From: Marinomonas aquiplantarum
GTDB taxonomy: Bacteria; Pseudomonadota; Gammaproteobacteria; Pseudomonadales; Marinomonadaceae
Assembly (NCBI RefSeq): GCF_003314975.1
Contig: NZ_QNRF01000005.1
Span: forward strand, 186,001-250,000
Reading direction: 5' to 3'
DNA length: 64,000 bases
Shown in pieces: positions 27,343 to 36,557 of this stretch. Every line of letters starts with the position of its first letter. Position 1 is the stretch's first letter. The notes under the pieces are model-generated. The model was not told where the DNA came from, did not search any database, and saw nothing but the letters and a program-made list of their open reading frames with translations. A program made the position numbers and the translations under genes.

Positions 27343-27825
27343 ATGACTGCTCTTATTGTTATTTGTATCGTTCTATCTTTAATGGGCTCCGCTTTGTGGA
27401 TTATGCCACCAAGAAAAGAGCGTCAACGTATGGCTCTGCGTATGCATGCGCGTCAGCTAAACCTCACTGTCCAGCTTACATCAATTGACCTTCCTGACAA
27501 GTGGGATAAGTCAATGACACGCAAAAAAGTGGTTAGTTATTCTTTATATCGAGCCAAGCCCTTGTCCTCATTCAGTAAACCTGTGTGGATTTTGCCTTAT
27601 GAAGTGTGGAAATTCGATTCAATTTCTGCCGGTTTTTGGGTTAGTCAGTCAATGACTTTAACTGAGCGTGATAAGGGTATTTTGTCAGAATTTGAGGGTC
27701 GAATAGAGGGCATTAAAATACACGCTGGCAGTGTTGACTTTTATTGGCAGGAGCAGGGAGATGAAGCCAGTGTCGAGTCGATTGCTGAGCTATTGAAAAG
27801 CTTAAGCTCATGGCAGCCAGCATAA
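27343..27825 (+). CDS. unknown protein with an N-terminal membrane anchor, 160 aa
   Basis: Residues 1-20 are a hydrophobic helix (TALIVICIVLSLMGSALW) followed by a positive cluster PPRKERQR, so the chain is probably anchored with the rest in the cytoplasm. The remainder is a mixed alpha/beta domain of about 135 residues with many aromatics and no recognisable catalytic motif. It is convergent with another anchored unknown at 27870-28634, and both lie just before topA. I recall similar unnamed proteins near topA in other gammaproteobacteria but cannot assign a function. Confidence 0.78.
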   Translation: MTALIVICIVLSLMGSALWIMPPRKERQRMALRMHARQLNLTVQLTSIDLPDKWDKSMTRKKVVSYSLYRAKPLSSFSKPVWILPYEVWKFDSISAGFWVSQSMTLTERDKGILSEFEGRIEGIKIHAGSVDFYWQEQGDEASVESIAELLKSLSSWQPA

Positions 27826-27869
27826 GCGAGTTGGGGGCTTTGTTGGTTATTAATGAGCTGTTTGCTGTG

Positions 27870-28634
27870 TTATTTAGGTTTCAATGGGGCGTCTGGGGAT
27901 TCTACGCTTTGCATTAATTTAGCCAGCACTTCCTCTGGGTTTTCACTGTCTTTCATGGCTTCAATTTGTGGCGATAGGATTTCCTTCATACGATCTGTAA
28001 CAAAGTTTTTTAAGGTGTTTTTTTCTGGCCGTTCAATCGAGTCAGATTTGAGGTGTGACAAGATAACGCCGTATAGGGTTTGTGCGACACGGTTATCACC
28101 GCTATCAAAGTTTTTATTGGCTTGAACAATTTGACGATTGAGCTGAATCCACAAGTTCAACCAACGTAAATAGTCGTAGCAGGCTTGATAGTGGGCATTA
28201 CTAATGCGACCTTTACGGCGTAAATAAAGTAACATTTTGGCTAATTTGGTCAGCCTTTCTTTATAGTTGCTTTTTTCTTGAAAACTGAACAATTCAGGTT
28301 CTGGGCTAAATTCAACCGGTTCTGTATTGCGGCCTTCTTCGGCGGTCGCGATGCGAATTTCAATTTTTTCTGGATCGTCGGAATATTGCAGAAGCTCTCG
28401 AAGTGTGTCTAGATAGAAGTCGTATAGAACATCTGAAGCGATGGTGTCAGTGTTGATGTCCTTTAAACCGCGGATATGTTGTTCTACTCGATCGGCGCGA
28501 TTAGACAGTTGAAGTTGCTTAACTCGACGTTCAGTGATTTCTTTTTCTTTTTGATGGGCGCGTGATCCAATGATGACTGATAACAGTACTATGATAATTA
28601 AAAACGCGATGGTTAAAATTTGCAGCGTAGCCAT
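27870..28634 (-). CDS. unknown membrane-anchored helical protein, 254 aa
   Basis: An N-terminal transmembrane helix (residues 5-23, ILTIAFLIIIVLLSVIIG) is followed by a basic, probably coiled-coil stretch (HQKEKEITERRVKQLQLSN) and a long helical soluble region rich in Arg, Tyr and Leu. No enzyme motif is visible. Residues 125-165 (LRRKGRISNAHYQACYDYL) look like a compact helical unit. It is divergent from topA with about 190 bases between starts. Unknown function; possibly a scaffold at the inner membrane. Confidence 0.75.
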   Translation of the reverse strand: MATLQILTIAFLIIIVLLSVIIGSRAHQKEKEITERRVKQLQLSNRADRVEQHIRGLKDINTDTIASDVLYDFYLDTLRELLQYSDDPEKIEIRIATAEEGRNTEPVEFSPEPELFSFQEKSNYKERLTKLAKMLLYLRRKGRISNAHYQACYDYLRWLNLWIQLNRQIVQANKNFDSGDNRVAQTLYGVILSHLKSDSIERPEKNTLKNFVTDRMKEILSPQIEAMKDSENPEEVLAKLMQSVESPDAPLKPK

Positions 28635-28720
28635 GATTGTCCTTTAGCAATGAATTCAGTATGTTAAATAAGAAATACCAAGTTCAGCAAGAATTATTAT
28701 TGAAACAATACAGGGATCGC

Positions 28721-28749
28721 TTGTCATATAAAAGGTGTTTGCTTAATAT
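28721..28749 (+). promoter_or_regulatory. possible topA promoter
   Basis: TTGTCA and TAATAT separated by 17 bases, about 74 bases upstream of the topA ATG. The -35 matches five of six positions and the -10 four of six. Confidence 0.35.
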
Positions 28750-28822
28750 CAGCGCCCCGAGAGATTAAACTTCGTGCAATTAGTATTTGCAGATCGACTT
28801 TATAAAAGGCTTACACAGTTCA

Positions 28823-31453
28823 ATGGGAAAATCACTGGTAATCGTGGAATCGCCAGCCAAGGCGAAAACTATTAATAAATACTTAGGCAATGACTTTGTC
28901 GTTAAGTCGAGTGTTGGTCATATTCGAGACCTTCCGTCGGGTAAAACCGCGACTTCGACGCCTCAGGAGCGAGCTAAGCAAGCGGCTTTGACACGCAAGA
29001 TGAGTCCTGAAGAAAAGCTTGAGTATAAAAGCCGTAAGTCTCGTAAGCAGTTAATTGCGCGTATGGGGGTGGATCCTGAAAATAATTGGCATGCTAATTA
29101 TGAGGTTCTGCCTGGTAAAGAGAAAGTTGTTGATGAGCTCAAACGGCTGGCCAAAAATGCTGACACTATCTATCTCGCGACCGACTTGGATAGAGAAGGG
29201 GAAGCGATAGCGTGGCATTTACGTGAAGCCATTGGTGGTGATGACAGCCGTTATAAACGTGTAGTGTTTAACGAAATTACCAAGAAAGCCATTCAATCAG
29301 CATTTGAAACCCCGTCTGAGCTGGATTTAAATCGAGTTAATGCTCAGCAAGCACGTCGTTTTCTAGATCGCGTAGTGGGCTTTATGGTGTCGCCTTTGCT
29401 ATGGGCGAAAGTGGCGCGAGGTTTGTCTGCTGGTCGAGTTCAATCGGTAGCGGTACGTTTGATTGTTGAGCGTGAAAAAGAGATTCGTGCATTTGTTCCT
29501 GAAGAGTTTTGGGAATTGGACGCTATGTTGTCAACTTCCGCTAGTGACATCATTAAATTTGAGGCTGCGAAATATCAGGGTAAAGAATATCGTCCTGTTA
29601 ACCAGCAAGAATCAGATGAGCATGTGGCTCGATTGCAAGCAGCTAAGTACCTTGTCCGGAGTCGTGAGGACAAACCGACTAAGAGTAAGCCTTCAGCACC
29701 TTTTATTACGTCAACTTTGCAGCAAGCAGCCAGTACTCGCTTAGGCTATGGCGTTAAGAAAACCATGATGTTGGCTCAGCGCTTGTATGAAGCGGGTTAT
29801 ATTACCTATATGCGTACTGACTCGACTAACTTGAGTGCGGAAGCGGTAGAGTCATTGCGTCAATACATTCTAAATTCATTTGGTGAGGCCTATTTACCAG
29901 CCGATCCCATTCGCTATTCCAGCAAAGAAGGTGCGCAAGAGGCCCACGAAGCGATTCGTCCTTCTGATGTGAATGTCCGCGTGGATGATTTGCTCGGCAT
30001 GGAAAAAGATGCGCATCGTCTTTATGACTTGATTCGCAGTCAATTTATGGCCTGTCAAATGACGCCGGCTGAGTACACTTCTACGACCATTACGGTGGCC
30101 GCTGATGAGTATGAGTTCAAAGCCAAAGGTCGTATCTTACGTTTTGATGGTTACACCAGAGCCATGCAAACCGTTGTCAAGAAAGGTGAAGATAACATCT
30201 TGCCTGATGTCGCTCAGGGTGAATTTTTAGAGCTTAAAGAGCTGTTGCCTGAACAACATTTCACTAAGCCTGTGGCTCGATTCAGCGAAGCCAGTTTAGT
30301 GAAAGAATTGGAAAAGCGTGGTATTGGTCGACCTTCTACCTACGCGTCTATTATCTCGACCATTCAAGATCGTGGTTATGTTCGAGTTGAAAATCGTCGT
30401 TTCTATGCGGAAAAAATGGGAGACATTGTCACCGATCGTTTGGTTGGTAGCTTCTCATCTCTGATGGATTTTAGTTTTACAGCCCAAATGGAAGAGCGAT
30501 TGGATGAAATTGCTGAAGGCGATAAAGATTGGATTCAGACTTTGAATGCTTTCTATCGTGATTTCAGTAATGTGCTGGCAAAAGCAGAGTCACCTGATGA
30601 CGGTATGATGCCAAATGAGCCGACTCCAACGGATGTAGAGTGTCCAACTTGTGGCCGCCCCATGCAGATACGTACTGCCAGTACGGGTGTTTTCATGTCT
30701 TGTTCTGGCTATGCTTTGCCGCCAAAAGAACGCTGTAAGGCCACTATTAACCTTATTCGTGGTGATGAAGCGGTTGCCGTTGATGATGAAGAAGGTGAGT
30801 CTAAAGCCCTGATTAACAAACATCGTTGTAAAATCTGTGGTTCTGCCATGGACAGTTACTTGATGGATGAACATCGTAAGCTACATGTATGTGGTAACAA
30901 TCCTTCCTGCTCTGGTTATGAAGTAGAGGCCGGGAGTTTCAAGATTAAAGGTTATGATGGGCCTGTTATCGAATGTGATAAATGTTCATCTGAGATGCAG
31001 CTTAAAACAGGGCGATTTGGTAAGTATTTTGGCTGTACCAATGAAGACTGTAAGAACACTCGTAAGCTGTTGAAGAGTGGTGAAGTGGCGCCGCCTAAAA
31101 TGGATCCAGTGCCAATGCCTGATTTGGCGTGTCAGAAAGTGGAAGATCATTATGTTCTGCGAGATGGTGCGACCGGCTTGTTCTTGGCGGCTAGTCAATT
31201 CCCTCGTAAGCGAGAAACCCGTGCACCTTATGTAAAAGAGTTGTTGCCTTACATGGATCAAATTGATCCTAAGTATCATTTTTTTGCGGATGCACCCGTT
31301 GCGGACTCTGAAGGGCGTCCTACCTTGATTCGTTATAGTCGTAAGACGAAAGAGCAATACATTATGACGGAGAACGAAGGGAAGCCAACGGGTTGGAAAG
31401 CGTTTTACGATGGCGGTAAATGGGTCATCGAAGAAGGTAAAAAGAAAAAATGA
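28823..31453 (+). CDS. topA: DNA topoisomerase I
   Basis: A type IA topoisomerase that relaxes negative supercoils, 876 residues from the ATG at 28823 ([17 protein letters not shown], the Toprim start). The catalytic tyrosine is in [10 protein letters not shown] (Tyr 329). The Toprim acidic triad is seen in [14 protein letters not shown]. Three C-terminal cysteine modules follow (CPTCGRP, CKICGSA, CDKCSSE). A TTG start 36 bases upstream is possible but less like homologues. The stop overlaps the next gene by ATGA. Order topA-DUF6586-small gene-lexA resembles Pseudomonas. Confidence 0.97.
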   Translation: MGKSLVIVESPAKAKTINKYLGNDFVVKSSVGHIRDLPSGKTATSTPQERAKQAALTRKMSPEEKLEYKSRKSRKQLIARMGVDPENNWHANYEVLPGKEKVVDELKRLAKNADTIYLATDLDREGEAIAWHLREAIGGDDSRYKRVVFNEITKKAIQSAFETPSELDLNRVNAQQARRFLDRVVGFMVSPLLWAKVARGLSAGRVQSVAVRLIVEREKEIRAFVPEEFWELDAMLSTSASDIIKFEAAKYQGKEYRPVNQQESDEHVARLQAAKYLVRSREDKPTKSKPSAPFITSTLQQAASTRLGYGVKKTMMLAQRLYEAGYITYMRTDSTNLSAEAVESLRQYILNSFGEAYLPADPIRYSSKEGAQEAHEAIRPSDVNVRVDDLLGMEKDAHRLYDLIRSQFMACQMTPAEYTSTTITVAADEYEFKAKGRILRFDGYTRAMQTVVKKGEDNILPDVAQGEFLELKELLPEQHFTKPVARFSEASLVKELEKRGIGRPSTYASIISTIQDRGYVRVENRRFYAEKMGDIVTDRLVGSFSSLMDFSFTAQMEERLDEIAEGDKDWIQTLNAFYRDFSNVLAKAESPDDGMMPNEPTPTDVECPTCGRPMQIRTASTGVFMSCSGYALPPKERCKATINLIRGDEAVAVDDEEGESKALINKHRCKICGSAMDSYLMDEHRKLHVCGNNPSCSGYEVEAGSFKIKGYDGPVIECDKCSSEMQLKTGRFGKYFGCTNEDCKNTRKLLKSGEVAPPKMDPVPMPDLACQKVEDHYVLRDGATGLFLAASQFPRKRETRAPYVKELLPYMDQIDPKYHFFADAPVADSEGRPTLIRYSRKTKEQYIMTENEGKPTGWKAFYDGGKWVIEEGKKKK

Positions 31454-31917
31454 TCAGCGTCAGTTACGCCAGCGCAACCAATCAAAGGCTTGATGCCGCT
31501 AAGCGCTTGCTGGCTCTTGCCCAATCTAGCGAAGAGACTTGGTTGGTTAGTAGCTTTGAAGGTTCAGCTTTGTTTCAGTTGCGAAGCGCCTTCAATGGTT
31601 TGTTGCAAGAAGTAGCGCAATCCTATGCTTTGTCTGATTGTTTGGATGTGGTTGCCTTGGCAAATGAAGCAGAAGCCAAACAATCTATTGTCCCTGTGCT
31701 GTCAGAGCTTAAGGATTTAATGGCTCAGCCTAGGTCTTGGTGTTGTCAGCTTTTGAGTGCTTATCAGCAACAGCTAGAGTGTCATTTGGTTCAATCATCT
31801 TTTGATCGAGCGGATCTTATCGGTTCTGGTGGCGATGATGGGGCTTCAATGCAGTTGTATTTGACCAGGCTAACTGACTTGGTGTTACGTTTTAGAGAAG
31901 AGTCATCTGAGTATTAA
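31450..31917 (+). CDS. DUF6586-like protein of unknown function
   Basis: A 155-residue soluble helical protein, translationally coupled to topA through an ATGA overlap. It resembles the small uncharacterised protein encoded directly after topA in Pseudomonas, which I recall as the DUF6586 family. It is Leu/Ala/Gln-rich, with long amphipathic helices and three cysteines (two adjacent at 97-98) but no catalytic signature. Tight coupling to topA suggests a link to chromosome topology, which is only inferred from position. Confidence 0.78.
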   Translation: MISVSYASATNQRLDAAKRLLALAQSSEETWLVSSFEGSALFQLRSAFNGLLQEVAQSYALSDCLDVVALANEAEAKQSIVPVLSELKDLMAQPRSWCCQLLSAYQQQLECHLVQSSFDRADLIGSGGDDGASMQLYLTRLTDLVLRFREESSEY

Positions 31918-31918
31918 T

Positions 31919-32182
31919 ATGAAAGAGTCATACCTTGAAATTGTTGAGCTGGAAAACGGCGATATTGTATTGCGTCCAGCCAGTGACAGTGGCGAGGAAG
32001 CAGAGCCGTTAGCGACCCTGAAAATTTCAGACACGACACGTTCTTATCTACAGGATCGTTATTTTGAATTGGCAAAATGCATGTTCCATGCAGGCATTGA
32101 TTTTGTGTATTCGGATGAGTCTATGGCTGACGAAGGGTTGGATTACATGGACGATGATTTTCGTCCAAAAATTCTTCATTAA
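31919..32182 (+). CDS. small acidic protein of unknown function, 87 aa
   Basis: An 87-residue, strongly acidic protein (DSGEEAEPLA; SDESMADEGLDYMDDDF) starting one base after the preceding stop. It lies in the same topA-linked position as an uncharacterised small gene in Pseudomonas. It has no signal peptide and no known domain. The acidic surface could mimic nucleic acid or mediate protein contacts, a speculation. A terminator shared with lexA follows. Confidence 0.75.
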   Translation: MKESYLEIVELENGDIVLRPASDSGEEAEPLATLKISDTTRSYLQDRYFELAKCMFHAGIDFVYSDESMADEGLDYMDDDFRPKILH

Positions 32183-32208
32183 AGAATTTTAAAAAAGTTA
32201 AAAAGTAA

Positions 32209-32237
32209 AAAAAAAGGTGGCTTAGGCCACCTTTTTT
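32209..32237. terminator. bidirectional terminator between the topA operon and lexA
   Basis: GGTGGC / GCCACC stem extended by at least six A-T pairs, with a TTAG loop and T-runs on both strands. It lies between convergent genes. Confidence 0.9.
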
Positions 32238-32250
32238 GGATTTGTATTGT

Positions 32251-32874
32251 TTACAGGCCTTGTCGAATGACGCCAACTGACAAACCTTCAATGGCAAACT
32301 CTTCACTTTCAAGATCAACAACAATGTCTTGATAGTCTTCATTCTCAGGGATTAGACGAACAATACGCCCTTTTTGTTCGAAGCGTTTAACGGTGACTTC
32401 GTCGCCAATGCGTGCAACGACAATTTGGCCATTACGAACGGTATTGGTTTTATGAACGGCCAGTAGATCGCCTTCCATAATGCCAATGTTCTTCATACTG
32501 GTGCCTGAGACTGACAGGAAATAGTCTGCTTTAGGGGAAAACATATTGCCAGGTACGGTGACATGGGTATCTATGTTCTCTTGGGCTAATATAGGGTATC
32601 CTGCGGCCACTTTACCAATAACAGGCAAACCTAAGTCGTCTTCTGGGGCATTGTTTTCGGAAGACTCAACCAATCGAATGCCGCGAGAGGCGCCAGAAAG
32701 CATTTCAATCGCACCTTTTTTGCATAGGGCTTTTAAATGTTCTTCTGCTGCATTTGGGGATTTAAAGCCAAGTCGTTTCGCGATTTCCGCACGAGTGGGT
32801 GGGAATCCGGTTTCATTAATAAACTCGCGAATGGTATCGAGCACATCAGATTGTCTTTTGGTTAATTTAATCAT
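32251..32874 (-). CDS. lexA: SOS repressor LexA
   Basis: A 207-residue LexA. The N-terminal winged helix includes [16 protein letters not shown]. The self-cleavage site is Ala91-Gly92 (VAAGYP), and the Ser126/Lys163 dyad is in GTSMKN and VTVKRF, all shifted by 7 relative to E. coli. Two LexA boxes lie immediately upstream, so it is autoregulated and shares its control region with the divergent dinG. Unlike Pseudomonas, no sulA-like gene sits beside it. Confidence 0.98.
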   Translation of the reverse strand: MIKLTKRQSDVLDTIREFINETGFPPTRAEIAKRLGFKSPNAAEEHLKALCKKGAIEMLSGASRGIRLVESSENNAPEDDLGLPVIGKVAAGYPILAQENIDTHVTVPGNMFSPKADYFLSVSGTSMKNIGIMEGDLLAVHKTNTVRNGQIVVARIGDEVTVKRFEQKGRIVRLIPENEDYQDIVVDLESEEFAIEGLSVGVIRQGL

Positions 32875-32882
32875 GGCACTAT

Positions 32883-32898
32883 CTGGTTGTTTATACAG
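32883..32898. promoter_or_regulatory. SOS box 1 (LexA operator)
   Basis: CTGGTTGTTTATACAG fits the CTG-N10-CAG LexA consensus. It is 8 bases from the lexA start and lies within the shared lexA-dinG control region. Confidence 0.9.
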
Positions 32899-32901
32899 TA
32901 A

Positions 32902-32917
32902 CTGTTATTATATACAG
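32902..32917. promoter_or_regulatory. SOS box 2 (LexA operator)
   Basis: CTGTTATTATATACAG fits CTG-N10-CAG and is close to the E. coli consensus. It is three bases from box 1, so two LexA dimers could bind side by side and control both divergent genes. Confidence 0.93.
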
Positions 32918-32944
32918 CATTCTTAACGATTCTCAATAAAATAA

Positions 32945-35068
32945 ATGCTTTCAGACGAATTAAAAAATAAAATCCAATCAGCCTATCGCGATATGCTGGA
33001 TGCTAAATCCCATAAGCCTAGGGTTGGTCAGCGCCAAATGATAGGCGCGATCGCGCGCACTTTGGGCAATATTAAACAAGATTCCGAGGGGGAGCGGCTC
33101 GATGAAAAGCATGTGGCAGTCATTGAGGCGGGCACAGGTACGGGTAAAACCTTATCTTACTGTCTTGCCGTCATTCCTATTGCGAAGGCAAGAGGGTTAA
33201 AACTCGTTATCTCGACGGCGACCGTAGCGTTGCAAGAACAGATTCTTCATAAAGACTTACCCGATATCTTGTCTAACACTGAGGTAAATTTCAAATACAC
33301 CTTAGCGAAAGGTCGTGGCCGTTATCTTTGTCTTAATAATTTAGAGGCGTTTCTAGGGGCAGAAGAGCAGGCCATGGACGATATGTTTGCTGGTCTGTTT
33401 GAGCAACATTTGCAATCCGATGATGTCAATACTGTGCTATATCAGGAAATGGATGAAGCACTGAGTAAAGGTAAATGGGACGGCGATAAAGATAATTGGG
33501 AAGGCATTGTACGAGAGCAAGACTGGCGTCGTTTAACCACGGATCATCAACAATGTACAAACCGTAATTGTGCCAATTACTCGGCGTGTCCATTTTTCAA
33601 AGCCCGTGCTGAGATAGATGTGGCGGATGTCATTGTTGCGAACCATGACCTTGTACTGGCAGATTTATCCCTAGGTGGCGGCGCTATCCTGACTGCGCCG
33701 AAAGAAACCATTTATGTGTTTGATGAAGGCCATCATCTGCCAGATAAAGCGATTGGGCACTTTCGTCATGAGGTCCGCTTGCAGCAAAGTATTAGCTGGC
33801 TTCGACAGTTAGAAAAGAATTTGGTGAATTTGAAGCAGGAATTGACTGATGAAGTGAGTTTGACGGGGCAGTTGCTGATCAAAATACCGCAACAAATCCA
33901 GACCATTGTGAATTTCATACAATATGCTCAGCAAGGCTTATCACCCTATATTAATGGCTTAGGGTTAGATCAGGACAATAATCAACATCGCTTTGAATTT
34001 GGTGTTGTGCCGGATGAGCTGAAACAGTTGGCATACAGCTTGTCGACTAGTTATCAAAAGTTATTTAACAGTATTGAAAGCATTCAGGATGAATGCAAAA
34101 AGGCCAAGCAAAATGAGGGTATGGGTGTCACGCCGGAAATGGCCGAAACTTGGCAGCCTATTTTAGGAGCGATACTAGGGCGAATTGAGCAAAGTGTCGG
34201 TTTGTGGCAATTGTATTCCACAACGGATGACCAGCAGTATCCGCCAAATGCCCGTTGGCTGATTTTATCTGGTCAAGGTATGGAGCAAGATATTGAATTA
34301 GGTGCCTCACCAATATTGGCAGCCAATACCTTACGTCAGCAATTGTGGGATAAGTGTTTTGGTGCCGTAGTGACATCCGCAACACTGACTGCGTTGAATC
34401 AGTTTCATCGTTTTAATATGCGCTCAGGAGTGCCGAGAGAAAGTGAATATTTACGTGTATTAAGTCCTTTTGATTTTCAGAATAATGGGGTGTTGGTGAT
34501 ACCTGAAATGAAGTCTGAGCCGAATCAGGTTGAACAGCATACGGCTGAAATTGTTGACTATCTTAATGAGAACGTCGCTCAAGACAAAGCCAGTTTGGTG
34601 TTGTTCTCCTCTCGGCGTCAAATGGAGGAGGTTGCGCAATCGCTAAAAGAATCGTTAAAAGACATTTTGCTTATACAGGGTGAGCAATCTAAACGAATTA
34701 TTTTGGAATCTCATAAAGCTCGAATTGATGAAGGTAAAGGCAGTTTGTTGTTTGGTTTGGCCAGTTTCGCAGAAGGGGTGGATTTGCCTGGTGATTATCT
34801 GACGTCGGTGTTTATTGCCAAAATTCCGTTTGCTGTGCCGGATGACCCCGTGGATGCAACGCTAGCAGAATGGATTCAAAAGCGTGGCGGTAATCCCTTT
34901 ATGGAAATCACCATTCCAGATGCTTCTTTGCGCTTAGTACAAGCTACTGGCCGTTTGTTGAGAAGTGAAAAAGACTCAGGGACCATTCACATATTGGATA
35001 AACGTCTCAAAACGAAGCGTTATGGAAATCAATTAGTGCAAAGTTTACCGCCTTATCGATTGGGGTAA
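32945..35068 (+). CDS. dinG: ATP-dependent DNA helicase DinG
   Basis: A 707-residue XPD-like superfamily 2 helicase (E. coli DinG 716). Walker A is EAGTGTGKT at residues 61-69 and the DEAH box reads DEGHH. The iron-sulfur cysteines are in GRYLCLNN and CTNRNCANYSACPFF, and the C-terminal helicase motif is in QATGRLLRSEKDSG. DinG unwinds 5'-tailed duplexes, D-loops and R-loops and helps replication through transcribed regions. The start lies 27 bases from SOS box 2, so it is very probably damage-inducible along with lexA. Confidence 0.94.
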   Translation: MLSDELKNKIQSAYRDMLDAKSHKPRVGQRQMIGAIARTLGNIKQDSEGERLDEKHVAVIEAGTGTGKTLSYCLAVIPIAKARGLKLVISTATVALQEQILHKDLPDILSNTEVNFKYTLAKGRGRYLCLNNLEAFLGAEEQAMDDMFAGLFEQHLQSDDVNTVLYQEMDEALSKGKWDGDKDNWEGIVREQDWRRLTTDHQQCTNRNCANYSACPFFKARAEIDVADVIVANHDLVLADLSLGGGAILTAPKETIYVFDEGHHLPDKAIGHFRHEVRLQQSISWLRQLEKNLVNLKQELTDEVSLTGQLLIKIPQQIQTIVNFIQYAQQGLSPYINGLGLDQDNNQHRFEFGVVPDELKQLAYSLSTSYQKLFNSIESIQDECKKAKQNEGMGVTPEMAETWQPILGAILGRIEQSVGLWQLYSTTDDQQYPPNARWLILSGQGMEQDIELGASPILAANTLRQQLWDKCFGAVVTSATLTALNQFHRFNMRSGVPRESEYLRVLSPFDFQNNGVLVIPEMKSEPNQVEQHTAEIVDYLNENVAQDKASLVLFSSRRQMEEVAQSLKESLKDILLIQGEQSKRIILESHKARIDEGKGSLLFGLASFAEGVDLPGDYLTSVFIAKIPFAVPDDPVDATLAEWIQKRGGNPFMEITIPDASLRLVQATGRLLRSEKDSGTIHILDKRLKTKRYGNQLVQSLPPYRLG

Positions 35069-35202
35069 TGGTGAAAGTGATCGTCAATGAGTCTTTTACG
35101 TTTGACCCTGTTTGAAAGGAAAAGATGATAAAGCTGGATCAATTAGGTACACTCCATGCTCAGATAATTAACCTCTAACCGAAGAAGTGTATAGATTCCG
35201 AT

Positions 35203-36534
35203 ATGGAAAACCAAAATCAAGACGTAGCACCAGAAAGTACCCCGAAACCGAAACGAACTCGTCGTCAGAATAAGCGACCTAGAAAAGCTCAAGGTAAGAC
35301 GAGTGAAGCAAAAATGGATGAAGCGACGTCGAATAAAGGTGTGTGGTCTATTGATGATTTTCAGGTGCCAGAAGTGGAAGGCAAATTGCGCTTTCATGAT
35401 CTGAATTTGCCGGATCGAGTGTTAAAATCCATTGCTGAAATGGGGTTTGAATACTGCAGTGAGATACAAGCAGAAACCTTGCCAACCACATTGCAAGGTT
35501 ATGACATCATAGGTCAGGCTCAAACGGGTACCGGTAAAACGGCCGCTTTTTTGATTGCTATGATCACAGATTTTCTTGATTACCCATTAGAAGAAGAGCG
35601 AGCGAACAACCTTGCTCGTGGTTTGATTATTGCGCCAACCCGTGAATTGGCATTACAGATAGCGGATGAAGCGGTAAAACTAACCGCTAACTGTCATTTG
35701 AATGTTGTGGCGTTGGTTGGTGGGTTAAGCTACGAAAAGCAAAAGCAGGCTTTGCAAACTGAAAATGTAGACATTCTTGTGGCTACTCCGGGCCGATTGT
35801 TGGATTTTGCGCGCAGTCGTAAAGTCTTACTAAACAAAGTGGAGTGTTTGGTTCTGGATGAAGCAGACCGTATGTTGTCTATGGGCTTTATTCCTGATGT
35901 AAAAAGCATTATTCGTATGACGCCGCATAAAGAAACACGTCAAACTATGCTGTTTAGTGCTACTTTCCCGAAAGACATTCAAGCGTTGGCTAAGCAGTGG
36001 ACGTATTTTCCGAAAGAAGTGTCTGTTGTACCGAAAGAAGCAACCAATCAAAACATTGATCAAGTCATTTATACGGTTGAAGCCGATCAAAAGTGGCCTG
36101 TGTTAAAACAGTTGATCGAAGAAAATGGCAGTCAACGAACCATTATTTTCGCCAATCGTCGAGATGAAACTCGTGATCTGTACGAACGTTTGAAAATGGA
36201 AAAAATCAATTGTGCTATTTTGTCAGGCGAAGTCGCGCAAGATAAGCGAGTGAAAACGCTTAAAAGCTTCAAAGACGGTAGTATCCAAGTGTTGGTGGCA
36301 ACCGATGTTGCTGGTCGTGGTATCCACGTTGATAACGTTGAATTAGTGGTGAATTACGCTTTGCCTGAAGACCCTGAAGATTATGTACACCGTATTGGTC
36401 GTACTGGTCGAGGTGGTGAAACGGGTAAATCGGTTAGTTTTGCCAGTGAAGACGATGCTTTTATGATTCCTGAAATTGAAAAAACGGTAGGGGAAAGTAT
36501 TCGTTGTGAGTACATGGTAGACATGTCTAAATAA
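35203..36534 (+). CDS. rhlB: DEAD-box RNA helicase, RhlB type
   Basis: A 443-residue DEAD-box helicase. A basic, probably disordered N-terminus (KPKRTRRQNKRPRKAQGK) precedes the Q motif, AQTGTGKT (Walker A), PTRELA, ATPGR, DEAD, SAT and HRIGRTGR, all in order. The basic N-terminal extension and the absence of a long C-terminal tail fit the Pseudomonas-type RhlB rather than DbpA or DeaD. It would unwind structured mRNA, probably with the degradosome. The gene stands alone behind dinG with a 134-base gap. Confidence 0.88.
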   Translation: MENQNQDVAPESTPKPKRTRRQNKRPRKAQGKTSEAKMDEATSNKGVWSIDDFQVPEVEGKLRFHDLNLPDRVLKSIAEMGFEYCSEIQAETLPTTLQGYDIIGQAQTGTGKTAAFLIAMITDFLDYPLEEERANNLARGLIIAPTRELALQIADEAVKLTANCHLNVVALVGGLSYEKQKQALQTENVDILVATPGRLLDFARSRKVLLNKVECLVLDEADRMLSMGFIPDVKSIIRMTPHKETRQTMLFSATFPKDIQALAKQWTYFPKEVSVVPKEATNQNIDQVIYTVEADQKWPVLKQLIEENGSQRTIIFANRRDETRDLYERLKMEKINCAILSGEVAQDKRVKTLKSFKDGSIQVLVATDVAGRGIHVDNVELVVNYALPEDPEDYVHRIGRTGRGGETGKSVSFASEDDAFMIPEIEKTVGESIRCEYMVDMSK

Positions 36535-36557
36535 GTAAATCTAACGAGTAGGCTAGG

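Noticed and set aside
35101..35130. TTTGACCCT near rhlB repeated at 15660 near acnB
   Set aside because: A nine- to thirteen-base match in unrelated contexts without proper -10 spacing; most likely chance.
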